DNA of 64,000 bases from Furfurilactobacillus curtus (GCF_045862785.1 NZ_BQXO01000004.1:62001-126000), one strand, 5' to 3'. Shown: positions 9,453 through 19,807, counted from the stretch's first letter. The notes: a model not told the origin generated them from the letters alone. Numbers and translations are program-made.

Positions 9453-9458
9453 ATTATA
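9453..9458 (-). promoter_or_regulatory. -10 box, probable gatCAB promoter
   Basis: A perfect TATAAT on the minus strand 74 bp upstream of gatC. The best -35 candidate, TTGCAC, is 19 bp away, which is long, so the -35 is uncertain. Confidence 0.5.
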
Positions 9459-9515
9459 CGACAAAGGACCGGAGCTCGTGCAAAAAAATTAGTATCATCT
9501 TTTCGATGAAATCAC

Positions 9516-9556
9516 AAAAGGCCACCGATTCCTTTGCACGGAAATGGTCGCCTTTT
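9516..9556 (-). terminator. Terminator downstream of kup
   Basis: Stem AAAAGGC-ACC / GGT-GCCTTTT with one internal mismatch and a loop of about 19 nt, located between kup and gatC. Confidence 0.6.
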
Positions 9557-9613
9557 GAAACTTAAAATTATTTCCTGATGACAAACCGTAGTTGCCACTT
9601 GCCATCAGTCTAG

Positions 9614-11674
9614 TTATTTCTTTAATTCCCGACTTCCCGTTGGAGCCATTCCACTGTTCGAATCAGGCGCAAGATTGTGTTTAATCCGTCGCAAGATTGG
9701 CCGTCGTCGCCGCCCCAAAATTAGGGGCACGTGTTCGACAACGACATCGGCGAATTCCAACCCGAACCATGAAGCAGGAGAACCGGTCAGATTTTGTAAG
9801 CGAACGCGAGCTTGAATCATTAACTTATCAAACGGTTTAATGCGGGTCTCTGGCGAAATTTCTTCCTGAATGACGACAAAGCTAAAGTCACCAACATTGC
9901 GATCTTTCATCATCGTATATTGCTGCGGTTGGGCGGGTAAGTCACCACTTTCAATCAATTCTTGAACAATCGCCCGCAGATACACGTTAACCCGTTGCTC
10001 ACGCCGAAAGCCCAAATATAGCTGAACATTGATCACGTTGTTCGTACCAAGCATATCCACATCATATTTAGCCGTATAAGGGTCATCAGTCACATTAACT
10101 GTCACAAACCAATAAGCTTGCGCCCGTTTAGGCCGTTTATCCAAAATTGAATACAACATCTCCCGTTTAATTAAATGACCTGGACGCACCTTTGCCATAT
10201 AAACCAGATTTGTCGCAAACGTCGGATAGTTCTCGTCATGGCTCAACGCCTGCAATTGATCCGTGTAATCGTCTAAATCAACGTAGGCGGATTCGAATTC
10301 ATCACGATCACGAATCTTATTACCGTAATACCAGATGTACATCACTAGCAAAATCAGACCTGCTAAGAGCGCGGTTACATACCCACCGTGAACAAACTTA
10401 ACCATCGAAGCTAAGAAGAACAGGCTCTCTAAAGTACCGAAAAATAACACCATGGTCCACGCTAAGACAACATTTGTGTGACGAAGCCGCAAATATTGAT
10501 ACAACAAGAGTGTCGTCATCAACATCGTCACTGTAATCGCCAATCCATAAGCGGCTTCCATGTGCGCTGACGTGCGAAAGTATAGGACAATGCCAATACA
10601 AGCGATCCACAGAATACCATTGACCATTGGGACATAAATTTGTCCCTGCTTAATCGTTGGATAACTGATTTTTAAGCGTGGCAATAGTTTTAATCGAACC
10701 GCTTCAGCTACCAACGTGTACGAGCCAGTAATCAAAGCCTGCGAAGCAATGATTGCGGCCAGTGTCGCCAGCACAATGCCAATAAAACGCCAATCTCCCG
10801 GCAACATTTCAAAAAATGGGTTAAAGTCAACCATCTTGGCATACAGTGTGTTATTGACGTTGTTGAGCACCCAAGCGCCTTGCCCCAGATAGTTCAGCAT
10901 TAAACAAACGAAGACATATGGCCAACTGCCGTCAATATTTGCCTTGCCGACATGACCAATGTCCGAATACAACGCTTCCGCCCCAGTAGTGGCTAGAAAG
11001 ACGCTACCCAAAATAAAAACGCCCACTTTGTTATCAGGACTAGTTAAAATTGTGACCGCATAATAGGGGTTCAGGGCTTTAAACATACTCAGATCTGGTA
11101 GCACATTGATGAAGCCCACTGCTCCAATGAAGGTGAACCAAATCGTCATGATGGGACCAAAGGCATGACCAATTGCTTTTGTCCCAAATCGTTGAATAAC
11201 GAATAACAGCGAAAGAATAACAATCGTGATGATAATGACGTCAGTTTGGTCGTGAACTGGTTCAAAGTGATGAAAGACGATCCCTTTTAACCCTTCAATT
11301 GACGTGGTGACCGTTACAGCCGGTGTGAGCATCCCATCTGCTAATAAAGCCGCACCACCAATCAAGGCCGGAAAAATAAGCCATTTAGCCTGACGTCGAA
11401 CCAGCGTGTAAAGGGCAAAGATACCGCCTTCCCCATGATTTGTCGCATTCAAAGCGATCAGAACGTATTTAACGGTTGTCAATAACATGACAGTCCAAAA
11501 AATCAGTGAAATACTGCCAACGATTAATTCCCGACTGGCCGTCGTCAGTCCACCGTTATCGGTCAAAATGGTCTTCATAACATACAGTGGTGAAGTCCCA
11601 ATATCTCCATAAACAATTCCGAGCGTGACCAGCAGTCCAGCGGCCGACAATTTTGTCCGTGCTTTGCTTCCCAT
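9614..11674 (-). CDS. kup: Kup-type potassium uptake transporter
   Basis: K+:H+ symporter of the KUP/HAK/KT family. Seen: N-terminal GIVYGDIGTSPLYVMKTIL signature, about 12 hydrophobic segments to about residue 450, then a cytoplasmic C-terminal domain (about 460-686). 686 aa is normal. A GGGGTAAAG site precedes the ATG. Monocistronic, with terminator downstream. No K+- or c-di-AMP-riboswitch-like leader was recognised in the 244-bp upstream gap. Confidence 0.95.
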   Translation of the reverse strand: MGSKARTKLSAAGLLVTLGIVYGDIGTSPLYVMKTILTDNGGLTTASRELIVGSISLIFWTVMLLTTVKYVLIALNATNHGEGGIFALYTLVRRQAKWLIFPALIGGAALLADGMLTPAVTVTTSIEGLKGIVFHHFEPVHDQTDVIIITIVILSLLFVIQRFGTKAIGHAFGPIMTIWFTFIGAVGFINVLPDLSMFKALNPYYAVTILTSPDNKVGVFILGSVFLATTGAEALYSDIGHVGKANIDGSWPYVFVCLMLNYLGQGAWVLNNVNNTLYAKMVDFNPFFEMLPGDWRFIGIVLATLAAIIASQALITGSYTLVAEAVRLKLLPRLKISYPTIKQGQIYVPMVNGILWIACIGIVLYFRTSAHMEAAYGLAITVTMLMTTLLLYQYLRLRHTNVVLAWTMVLFFGTLESLFFLASMVKFVHGGYVTALLAGLILLVMYIWYYGNKIRDRDEFESAYVDLDDYTDQLQALSHDENYPTFATNLVYMAKVRPGHLIKREMLYSILDKRPKRAQAYWFVTVNVTDDPYTAKYDVDMLGTNNVINVQLYLGFRREQRVNVYLRAIVQELIESGDLPAQPQQYTMMKDRNVGDFSFVVIQEEISPETRIKPFDKLMIQARVRLQNLTGSPASWFGLEFADVVVEHVPLILGRRRRPILRRIKHNLAPDSNSGMAPTGSRELKK

Positions 11675-11794
11675 TTTTCTTTACCCCAAATTAATTTGGC
11701 TATTTTTGAAACTCGAATCAATTCTAACCATTTTCAGATAAAAGAAAAGCCAAACGCCTAATCTCATTATTTTCTTATTACCAGCATCGTGTCT

Positions 11795-11868
11795 GAGACA
11801 AAAGTATCAACTAAATTCCATTTAAAAAGCGCGGAACATAAATCGCTGACCGACTTATGTCCCACGCT
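11795..11868. repeat. Intergenic repeat element, copy B
   Basis: GAGACAAAAG followed by a hairpin AGCGCGGAACATAA / TTATGTCCCACGCT with two mismatches. It lies between camS and kup, just 3' of camS. Confidence 0.45.
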
Positions 11869-11918
11869 CTAAATTATCTGTTGATTACCCGTTAGATACC
11901 CAATCCGAATAAACCAAC

Positions 11919-13055
11919 TTAATATGAACCAAAGACATGCGTGGTAAATTTGCGCTGTCCTGCATCTCGACTCAAAAATGATTGTACGCCATCAGTGGAT
12001 TGCACTGTTATATCAATCGGTACACCTGCTGGTAAATATTTCGGTGCCACTTGAGCTAAATATTCCGTGAAACTAATAATTTCCGTTTCACTATAGAACT
12101 GGGTTGTAATCGTGACGTTCATCCCGGCTAGATTATTATCTTGATACTGTGCCTGTGCGGTAACCCCGCTTAGGTTAGGAAAGAAATTTTGGACCTGCGT
12201 TTTAAAGTTTTCAAAGTTACTTTCATCATTGCTGGTGCCGGACTCGCTAGTGCCACCAGCCGAAGGAAATACAACATTGCGCTGATTAATCGCTTGCCAA
12301 TTGCCAAGCGCGTTCCCATCGCTAACATCGTAACTAAAGAATGTGCCGCCAACTAAGCTGTCATCTGGCGCCTGCTTGTATAGGGCAATCACAATCGGCG
12401 TATCTGCACCAACACCTTTTGTCCGGCGCAAACGTTTGAGCACCTTGGCAGCAATTTCACGACCCTGTGTTTTCATCTGCTCATCGGAAATTTTGGTCGA
12501 ATATTGCGCCCCGTACTTTTCCTTCGTGTAATAGTCCACAGAATTAAGGCCGATTCCGATTGTAATGCCACCCAACTTCAAATCATTCCCATTCTGGGTC
12601 ATGTAGTCTTGCTCTTCAATCGCCTGTAAATATAACGGATTACGCTTATCGGCGTCCTTTTGCCCATTATCCACTGGGTTCAATCCATCCGGATTATCCT
12701 TTGATTTTCGCCCCAACCAGTCAGTCACTGTGCCTGAAGACAAGTACTGTCCTTCTTGAAAGACATACTTGCTTGGTTTGAATTGCTTCTTGGAAACGTT
12801 CAAAAGTCCGTTTTCAAAACTCTTTAAATTGAGTTGGTTAGCATCCTGATCATTGGTCACCCCCCGCGATTTGCTGGTCAGATAATGACCATTGGTAATG
12901 ACCCCTTGATAATTCCCACTATCGGTCTGACCAGTCGTTTGTGTCTTTTTTTTATTCGTGGTTGATGGAGATTGTTGCGTCGTATTAATATTGCCACACG
13001 CAGCAAGCACCATCATGGTCGACAACAATGCCACCAAAATGCGAACCTTTTTCAC
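11919..13055 (-). CDS. camS: CamS family sex-pheromone precursor lipoprotein
   Basis: Cell-surface lipoprotein; in enterococci and staphylococci the signal peptide of CamS-type proteins yields a pheromone peptide. Seen: a basic start, hydrophobic core and lipobox MVLAACGN with the lipidated Cys at about residue 20. The GTG at 13055 is chosen because AGAGGAG lies 6-8 nt upstream and it places the signal peptide at the N terminus, giving 378 aa. It overlaps the ligA 3' end slightly in coordinates on the same strand and follows pcrA-ligA, the usual order in Firmicutes. Pheromone activity here is unproven. Confidence 0.88.
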   Translation of the reverse strand: MKKVRILVALLSTMMVLAACGNINTTQQSPSTTNKKKTQTTGQTDSGNYQGVITNGHYLTSKSRGVTNDQDANQLNLKSFENGLLNVSKKQFKPSKYVFQEGQYLSSGTVTDWLGRKSKDNPDGLNPVDNGQKDADKRNPLYLQAIEEQDYMTQNGNDLKLGGITIGIGLNSVDYYTKEKYGAQYSTKISDEQMKTQGREIAAKVLKRLRRTKGVGADTPIVIALYKQAPDDSLVGGTFFSYDVSDGNALGNWQAINQRNVVFPSAGGTSESGTSNDESNFENFKTQVQNFFPNLSGVTAQAQYQDNNLAGMNVTITTQFYSETEIISFTEYLAQVAPKYLPAGVPIDITVQSTDGVQSFLSRDAGQRKFTTHVFGSY

Positions 13056-13080
13056 CGTTTCAGTCTCCTCTTCATTTCGA

Positions 13081-15120
13081 TCAATCTGGATCAGCAGACA
13101 TGGTTTTAACAAATTGTGCTTCATCCCACACCGTGATGCCTAATGTCTGCGCTTTTGTTAACTTGCTACCTGCATCGGTCCCTACAATCACTAAGTCCGT
13201 TTTCTTTGAAACACTGCCAACCACCGTAGCACCATGATTGGTCAACCACGCTGTTGCTTCTGAGCGAGTAAACTGAGTTAATTTACCCGTTAAGACGACC
13301 CGTTTACCACCAAAAAAGGGATCATCAGCTGCTTGACGTTGGTCAACACCAGTATACGTCAGGTTCACCCCGACAGCCGTTAATTCGTCAACCAGCGCTT
13401 TTGCCGCAGCCGTGTGAAAATATTGGCTAACCGCGTCACCGATGACTAAACCCATGCCATCGATTTCCGCAATCTGAGCAGGCGTCGCTGCCATGACTGC
13501 TGCCAAGGTGTGAAAGTGGGCAGCAACCTGTTGGGCCGCTTTTGCACCTAAATGGCGAATGCCCAAGCCAAACAATAACCGCTCCAACGAATTATTGCGG
13601 CTATTATCAATCGCTGTCAACAGATTATGAGCCGATTTTTCGCCAAATTTATTTAAAGTTAACAAATCTTCGAATTTAAGTCGATACAAACCGGCGACAT
13701 CCGTTAAAAGTTGTTGTTCCAGCAATTGGGTCACAATCGCCGGTCCCAATCCGTCGATGTTCATGGCATCACGAGACGCAAAATGGATCAAACCTTCTGT
13801 CACTTGAGCCGGACAGCTCGGATTGATGCACCGCAACGCAACTTCTTCGTCCACATGTACGAGCTCACGGCCACAAGAGGGACATTCAGTTGGGATTGGA
13901 TACGGTTGACTATCGGCCGGCCGTTTACTGACGATGACTTCGCCAACTTCTGGAATAATGTCACCAGCCTTGTGCAGGGTCACCGTATCTCCTAAGCGCA
14001 CCCCTTTTTCATTTAAATAATCCGGATTATGCAGCGAGGCTCTAGCCACAGTAGTTCCTGCTAACTGTACTGGATCCATAATCGCCGTTGGTGTCACAAT
14101 GCCAGTGCGCCCCACTGTCCATTCGATCTCCCGAATAGTCGTCTGTTGCTCATCTGGTGGGAATTTGTAAGCAATTTCCCATCGTGGCACCTTGACTGTA
14201 TTGCCTAATTCGTCTTGTTGATCAACGGGATCGACTTTAACGACAATGCCGTCGATACCGTAACTTAGGCTTTCTCGCTGAGTTGTATATTCATCAATGT
14301 AATTTTGGATTTCCGCCATATTATGGCAAACTTGCGCATGCGGATTAACGCTGAATCCGAGGGCCTCATAACGTTTCAGTGCTTCACTTTGTGTCGTAAC
14401 ACCCAGTGCACCAAAATCAGGCGTGTAGTAGATAAAAGTCGCCAACTCACGGGCCTTTGTCACGCGTGTGTCTAATTGGCGCAATGATCCGGCCGCCGCA
14501 TTACGCGGATTTGCAAAGGGCGTCTTTCCTTCGGCCTCTTGACGTTCATTTAATTTGGCAAACGCAACTTTTGGCATATAACATTCACCACGAACTTCAA
14601 TTGATAACGGCTCGGGTAACGTCATTGGAATGGATGCCACCGTTCGTAAATTTTCTGTGATGTCCTCGCCAATTCGACCATCTCCGCGGGTTGATCCCTG
14701 AACAAATCGCCCGTTTTCGTACACTAAGGAGATTGCCAAACCATCAATCTTAAGCTCACAATTGTAAGACATTTCATCTTGGCCGAGACTCTTTTTGGTA
14801 CGTTGGTCGAATTCGGCAAGCTCACCAACGGAGAACACGTCCCCCATCGAGAGCATTGGGATGGCATGTGTGACCTTACTAAAGCCTGGTAACGTGACAT
14901 CACCTACCTGTTGGGTGGGGGAGTCAGGCGTCACGATTTCGGGAAAAGCAGCTTCTAGGTCTAGTAACCTTTGATAAGCCATATCGTAAGTATGGTCTTC
15001 CACTGTGGGTGAGTCGGCAACATAGTATTGTTGTCGCCACAAATTTAGCTGATCGCGTAACTGACTAGCCACTTCATTAGCGTTTTGAACATTCATGTCC
15101 GATACTGGTTGATCTGCCAT
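13081..15120 (-). CDS. ligA: NAD+-dependent DNA ligase
   Basis: Seals nicks in replication and repair using NAD+. Seen: adenylation motif CELKIDGLAI (KxDG lysine), OB fold, a four-cysteine zinc finger beginning CPSCGREL with a second CINPSCPAQ pair, a helix-hairpin-helix region and a C-terminal BRCT domain. The start at 15120 has an AAAGGAG site 8 nt upstream, giving 679 aa. 22 bp separates it from pcrA. Confidence 0.97.
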   Translation of the reverse strand: MADQPVSDMNVQNANEVASQLRDQLNLWRQQYYVADSPTVEDHTYDMAYQRLLDLEAAFPEIVTPDSPTQQVGDVTLPGFSKVTHAIPMLSMGDVFSVGELAEFDQRTKKSLGQDEMSYNCELKIDGLAISLVYENGRFVQGSTRGDGRIGEDITENLRTVASIPMTLPEPLSIEVRGECYMPKVAFAKLNERQEAEGKTPFANPRNAAAGSLRQLDTRVTKARELATFIYYTPDFGALGVTTQSEALKRYEALGFSVNPHAQVCHNMAEIQNYIDEYTTQRESLSYGIDGIVVKVDPVDQQDELGNTVKVPRWEIAYKFPPDEQQTTIREIEWTVGRTGIVTPTAIMDPVQLAGTTVARASLHNPDYLNEKGVRLGDTVTLHKAGDIIPEVGEVIVSKRPADSQPYPIPTECPSCGRELVHVDEEVALRCINPSCPAQVTEGLIHFASRDAMNIDGLGPAIVTQLLEQQLLTDVAGLYRLKFEDLLTLNKFGEKSAHNLLTAIDNSRNNSLERLLFGLGIRHLGAKAAQQVAAHFHTLAAVMAATPAQIAEIDGMGLVIGDAVSQYFHTAAAKALVDELTAVGVNLTYTGVDQRQAADDPFFGGKRVVLTGKLTQFTRSEATAWLTNHGATVVGSVSKKTDLVIVGTDAGSKLTKAQTLGITVWDEAQFVKTMSADPD

Positions 15121-15142
15121 TGCGTCTGCTCCTTTGTCCAAC

Positions 15143-17449
15143 TTATTTAGTTACTCTCGTAATCGGTGCAAAGGCGGCTAATAGCCGCTTGACCCCTTCT
15201 TGCGGAAAAGCGATGTCTAACTCGGCCCCCTCGCCCTCACCGCTTACCTTGACAACCGTTCCTTCGCCCCACTTTTTATGGGTAACTTTATCACCAGCTG
15301 TCCAACTCACTTTATCAGCCCCCGTGCCCTGAGCGCGATCGACTTTGGTGGCTTTCGTACCAACTGGTTGTCGTCGGTACGCCGTCGAAAGGCCACCTTC
15401 TGTTCGGCGATCAAATGGCGTCTTCAACCGGGATGATGTCAAACTACCGGCGCTTTGATTTTCACTAGCTAATAATTCTGGATTAATTTCGTCAATAAAG
15501 CGTGAGGCTGGATTAGTTTGCGTACGGCCGTACAGCAATCTAGAAAATGCATTTGTTAAATACAATTTCTCCTTAGCACGGGTAATTCCCACGTAGGCAA
15601 GTCGCCGTTCCTCTTCAAGTTCATCATTTTCCATGATTGCCCTTGAAAGTGGAAAGATGCCTTCTTCAAGCCCCATTAAGAAGACCACTGGAAATTCAAG
15701 CCCCTTAGCGGCGTGTAAAGTCATTAAAGTAACTGCACCGTTATCATCATCAACGTCATCTAAATCAGAAACTAATGCCAGATCTGCCAAAAAGTCAACG
15801 AACTTATCGCCACTACCCTCTGGAATCGGTTCGTTGACTGCTTCCATGTCGGTCGGTAGCACTGTACTCGGCTCGTAGTTATCGTCAAATTGCTTAGTCA
15901 CGGACAAGAACTCTTCTAAGTTCTCAACCCGGGTGTCGTCTTCTAAAGAATGCGTCGCCTTTAATGCTGGCAAGTAACCGGTTTTATCCAAAAGCTGTTC
16001 GGTCAAATCCGTGACGCTAACAAATTCGCGCATTTTAGCAAAATCAGCCATTGATCGGCCAAATTCTTCAAATGCATTACGTGCTCTTGCTGGAATTCCG
16101 TTGGCAATGGTAACGTTTTGCGCGGCTGCCAATAACGACCACGAATTTTCGTTAGCGAAAGCCCGTAATTTTTCAATGGAACCACTACCCAAACCACGTT
16201 TAGGTTCATTAATAATTCGTTCAAAACTCAAGTTATCTTCCGGATTCACGACTAGGGTTAAATACGCCAAAATGTCGCGAATTTCCTTGCGATCGTAGAA
16301 CTTGTGTCCACCAACCATATTGTACGGAATATTACTTTTGACTAACGCATCTTCAATTGTTCGCGATTGGGCATTTGTGCGATACAAAATCGCAAAATCA
16401 CCGTAATCTCGATGGTGGTCGCGCATTTGCTGTTCGATTTTGCTGATGACATAATGGGCCTCGTCACGTTCACTTTGAGCCCGGTAATAAGCAATTTTTT
16501 CGCCGTCACCATTATCTGTCCATAATGCTTTTTTACGTCGCAATACATTGTTTTCGATCACATTGTTAGCCGCATTTAGAATAGTCTGAGTGGAACGATA
16601 ATTTTGTTCAAGCATCACCGTATGAGCCTGTGGATAATCTTTTTCAAAATCCAAGATATTATTCATGTTGGCACCACGCCAGCCATAAATACTCTGATCG
16701 GCGTCACCCACAACACATAGGTTTTTGTATTTACCAGCTAATTGGCTAACTAATTTATATTGCGCGTCGTTAGTATCTTGATATTCATCCACATGAATAT
16801 ATTCAAACCGCTCTTGATAAAAGGTTAGAACGTCTGGGGCCTTTTCAAATAATTCAATGGTTAACATAATTAAATCATCGAAATCTAACGCTTGATTAGC
16901 TTTTAATTCACGTTGGTAATTATCGTAAACGGTCGCCGCAATTTTTTCGAATGGTGTGTTCGCCGCCTGTGCGTAATCCGCGGCCGTTTGCAATTCATTT
17001 TTAGCATTGGAAATTGCCGCTAATAGCGACCGGGGATCATACTGCTTGGGATCAATATTTTGCTCACGTAAAATACGTTTAACCAAGGTTCGCTGTTCGC
17101 CAGTATCAGTGATCGTAAATGCTTTGTTGTAGCCCAAGCGATCAATATCGCGACGCAAAATTCGCACACAAAGAGCATGGAATGTAGACACCCATACGGC
17201 TTCACCACTCTCGCCAAGCAATTGCCCTACTCGTTCACGCATTTCTCGAGCCGCCTTATTCGTGAATGTGATCGCTAAGATTCGCCAAGGCATCACATTT
17301 TTTTCTTCGATCAGATAGGCAACCCGATGCGTTAGTACCCGCGTCTTTCCTGACCCGGCACCCGCCATAATTAATAACGGGCCCGCCGTTGTCTGCACCG
17401 CTTCTTTTTGTTTGTCATTTAACCCTGCTAATAATGTGCTTGCACTCAC
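15143..17449 (-). CDS. pcrA: ATP-dependent DNA helicase PcrA (UvrD family)
   Basis: 3'-5' SF1A helicase in repair and rolling-circle plasmid replication. Seen: Walker A GAGSGKTRVL near residue 32, DEYQDTN (Walker B), QNYRST (motif IV), MTLHAAKGLEF and VGITRAKEKLYLT. The C-terminal tail ends in the KWGEGTVVKV Tudor-like RNA-polymerase-binding segment of Gram-positive PcrA. GTG start with a GGGAG site. 768 aa. First gene of pcrA-ligA-camS. Confidence 0.97.
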   Translation of the reverse strand: MSASTLLAGLNDKQKEAVQTTAGPLLIMAGAGSGKTRVLTHRVAYLIEEKNVMPWRILAITFTNKAAREMRERVGQLLGESGEAVWVSTFHALCVRILRRDIDRLGYNKAFTITDTGEQRTLVKRILREQNIDPKQYDPRSLLAAISNAKNELQTAADYAQAANTPFEKIAATVYDNYQRELKANQALDFDDLIMLTIELFEKAPDVLTFYQERFEYIHVDEYQDTNDAQYKLVSQLAGKYKNLCVVGDADQSIYGWRGANMNNILDFEKDYPQAHTVMLEQNYRSTQTILNAANNVIENNVLRRKKALWTDNGDGEKIAYYRAQSERDEAHYVISKIEQQMRDHHRDYGDFAILYRTNAQSRTIEDALVKSNIPYNMVGGHKFYDRKEIRDILAYLTLVVNPEDNLSFERIINEPKRGLGSGSIEKLRAFANENSWSLLAAAQNVTIANGIPARARNAFEEFGRSMADFAKMREFVSVTDLTEQLLDKTGYLPALKATHSLEDDTRVENLEEFLSVTKQFDDNYEPSTVLPTDMEAVNEPIPEGSGDKFVDFLADLALVSDLDDVDDDNGAVTLMTLHAAKGLEFPVVFLMGLEEGIFPLSRAIMENDELEEERRLAYVGITRAKEKLYLTNAFSRLLYGRTQTNPASRFIDEINPELLASENQSAGSLTSSRLKTPFDRRTEGGLSTAYRRQPVGTKATKVDRAQGTGADKVSWTAGDKVTHKKWGEGTVVKVSGEGEGAELDIAFPQEGVKRLLAAFAPITRVTK

Positions 17450-17597
17450 GAATTTTGTCTCCCTCTCATTAAAAATCAGTAGGTTAAGTATACCAAATTC
17501 ACGCCAAGCAAACCATCATCACGAACATACGTTTCGCCATCTTACCGGCCCACATCCAGCGAACTCAACACTAGTATCATTGATTTTTGCCAAAATT

Positions 17598-17632
17598 AAA
17601 ACGCTCCGCACTCTGAATAGTTGGAACGTTTT
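17598..17632 (-). terminator. Terminator after the PurK-like gene
   Basis: Stem AAAACG-TCC / GGA-CGTTTT, loop about 15 nt, followed on the minus strand by a T-rich stretch. Confidence 0.6.
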
Positions 17633-17647
17633 GACTGTTATGAACAC

Positions 17648-18844
17648 TTATAATGCCTGATTTCGTTCAATTCGACTCGGCGTTGGCGGAACCGGCCGCG
17701 CCGGATCCCAAATTGTCGTCGCTGACAACTGATTCAACGCATCTTGCACGGTCGGCGCTTGAATTAACACATGCCCAGCCGCCGGTGAAATTTGTCGACC
17801 ACTCTTATGGTAAAAGACAAATTCCCAAGTCGCTTTCAGCAACCATTGCGTACGAATGGCTTCGAGTTGATCATCGTCGAAGGAAGCCAATACGGTGGCC
17901 GCATACTGAGTTGGAGCAGCTAATGGTAGCCCCGCAACCGCGTGTAAATGCACTTCGAACATGGTTTGGGTGGCCCCTTTATCAAATACTAACCCCGACC
18001 GATCCATGGCGGGCACTAAATCCCGCAAGAATAAATTGCCCGTTTCAGTGAGCAGAAAGCTCAGTTGAAATACTCCGTAGTAGTGAAGATGCGTCGCAAT
18101 ATTGACCGTCATACGTTTGATCTCCGCAGTAACATCAGCTGACAAACGTGCTGGCGCCAGTGCACGTAACAGCCGCCCTTGTTGATAATTAGTTTCAATG
18201 ATTGGAAACACTTGGATTTGATCGTCCAGTTGATTAACTTGCGGATACCCTTTGGCAACAAGAACCGAAATTTCTTGGGCCTTGGGAATCGTAGCTTCTA
18301 AAATATGCGGGCCTTGCTGTAACATATCCGCAGCCAAAGGTGCATCAGCTTGTGAGCGCAAGGTCAATTGTTGCTCGGTCTCGATCCCCTTTTGAAGTGG
18401 CTTTAAAACAGCTGGATAGCCGATAGCCGCAGCTGAAACATAAATATCATCTAACTCAACCACCGTTGCATACGGCGGGATGTTGATGTTTAAACTTTCA
18501 AAAAAGGCGCGTTCCAAAGAACGATCTTGCATCATCGTCAGTGTTTCTGCCCCTTGTGGCACGCGGGTAAACTGACTGATAAATTCAATGACGCTGGCAG
18601 GAACATGCTCTGATTCATAGGTCACGACGTCACAGTTTTCGGCAAACGCCTGCAAGCGTTGCCGATCTGAAAAAGCGCCAATAAAAACGGCATCGGCTAA
18701 ACTTGCAATTTCGCTGTTAGATTCAGATGTAAATGTTGCCACGTTGAGCCCAACGCGACGTGCAGCGTTGACCAACAGCGGTCCATTTGAACTGTTGCCA
18801 ATGATCCCTAACGTATGTCCTGGATAAAGCGCTTGCTCTGCCAA
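17648..18844 (-). CDS. PurK-like ATP-grasp protein (carboxyaminoimidazole ribonucleotide synthase paralogue)
   Basis: Resembles N5-CAIR synthase (PurK), which uses ATP and bicarbonate to carboxylate AIR. Seen: N-terminal LGIIGNSSNGPLLVNAA in place of the usual GxxGGGQLGRM loop, TYESEHVP, and the ATP-grasp central domain (about 100-300) with FLRDLVPAMDRSG near 265-280, where true PurK has an N-E-x-A-P-R-x-H-N-S-G type motif. A TTG start at 18844 is chosen because AGGAGGA lies 8 nt upstream, giving 398 aa. It stands alone, outside any pur operon. The altered N-terminal and substrate loops suggest it may not be the housekeeping PurK. Confidence 0.75.
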   Translation of the reverse strand: MAEQALYPGHTLGIIGNSSNGPLLVNAARRVGLNVATFTSESNSEIASLADAVFIGAFSDRQRLQAFAENCDVVTYESEHVPASVIEFISQFTRVPQGAETLTMMQDRSLERAFFESLNINIPPYATVVELDDIYVSAAAIGYPAVLKPLQKGIETEQQLTLRSQADAPLAADMLQQGPHILEATIPKAQEISVLVAKGYPQVNQLDDQIQVFPIIETNYQQGRLLRALAPARLSADVTAEIKRMTVNIATHLHYYGVFQLSFLLTETGNLFLRDLVPAMDRSGLVFDKGATQTMFEVHLHAVAGLPLAAPTQYAATVLASFDDDQLEAIRTQWLLKATWEFVFYHKSGRQISPAAGHVLIQAPTVQDALNQLSATTIWDPARPVPPTPSRIERNQAL

Positions 18845-19023
18845 AATGTATCTCCTCCTGTTTTTCGCACTTAGTGTAGGTGATATGTAAGCAATTGACA
18901 AGTTACCCGCTTAAAATTCGGATGCACTCAGACGAGATGCCCTTGTCTGATCCGACCGTTTCTGATCGGTCCTCTTGTCGATTATTACCTAGCAACTAGG
19001 TCCACGTTTGAAGCCGAAGCCAT

Positions 19024-19707
19024 TTATGTCGGTTGGTCATAACGGTCTAGTCGATATTTTTCAATAATGGCGATGATTTTCGCGGTATAAGCAGGATCTG
19101 TTGCATACCCATCCTTTTGCAACGCAATCGCGCCATCATGATAATTAGTCGCGGCTAAAACGTCTGCATACTTATTTGGATTCCAATCCACGCCATTAAC
19201 AAATAACTGTGCATGAGCCGTAAAAGATGCCTGCCAATTGGGATAAGTTCGGAACCGTGCATTAACCGTTTCATAATGGTCATCGACAAATTCTTGCGTG
19301 CTCAAGACGACGCCTGGTTCGTTGCTACCGGCCTTTACGCCAAAATAATTGTGATACGTTTTTGATAACGTGGATGTGCCCCAATCAGACTCTAGAATTG
19401 CTTGCGCAATTTGCAGACTGGCCAGCACTTTCGTCCGTTGCTGCAAAGACTGTGCGTACGGTGCAACCCGCCGAATAAAGGTGCGACGGGCCTGCGCCGT
19501 GGTTTGCTGTGGCGCTGGCTTCGTCGGGGGTGTCAAAATTTTTTGACCCACTCCGGTCACGGTCAAGACGATGATGACAGTTCCAAAAAGAACCAATCCT
19601 GTATTGAACCAGCGGAGATGCCCACGATAAAGGAAAAAACGTTTCAATTGCCGCCGCCAACGCTTCCACGTCCGTTTTAATTTAAATTGTCGCTTTTTTT
19701 TGGCCAC
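19024..19707 (-). CDS. Membrane-anchored GH73 endo-beta-N-acetylglucosaminidase
   Basis: Peptidoglycan hydrolase acting on the cell wall. Seen: a strongly basic cytoplasmic N terminus, one TM (LVLFGTVIIVLTVTGVG, about residues 30-48), then a mannosyl-glycoprotein endo-beta-N-acetylglucosaminidase fold with SLQIAQAILESDWGTS (catalytic Glu) and YHNYFGVKA, and RFRTYPNWQASF. A GTG start (19707) behind AAGGG gives 227 aa; a longer in-frame extension lacks a site. No cell-wall-binding repeat is present, so it works close to the membrane. Confidence 0.85.
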   Translation of the reverse strand: MAKKKRQFKLKRTWKRWRRQLKRFFLYRGHLRWFNTGLVLFGTVIIVLTVTGVGQKILTPPTKPAPQQTTAQARRTFIRRVAPYAQSLQQRTKVLASLQIAQAILESDWGTSTLSKTYHNYFGVKAGSNEPGVVLSTQEFVDDHYETVNARFRTYPNWQASFTAHAQLFVNGVDWNPNKYADVLAATNYHDGAIALQKDGYATDPAYTAKIIAIIEKYRLDRYDQPT

Positions 19708-19807
19708 TGAATTCAACCCTTCATGATAGTTGCTTTTATTTAACCACATTCGTAGAAAGAGCGGTGGCGACCAAACCAGCATCCAACAAAAAATTAACTT
19801 TTACCAT

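Noticed and set aside
11675..11918. c-di-AMP riboswitch upstream of kup
   Set aside because: The gap holds only AT-rich sequence and repeat element B; none of the conserved ydaO-type blocks were recognised.
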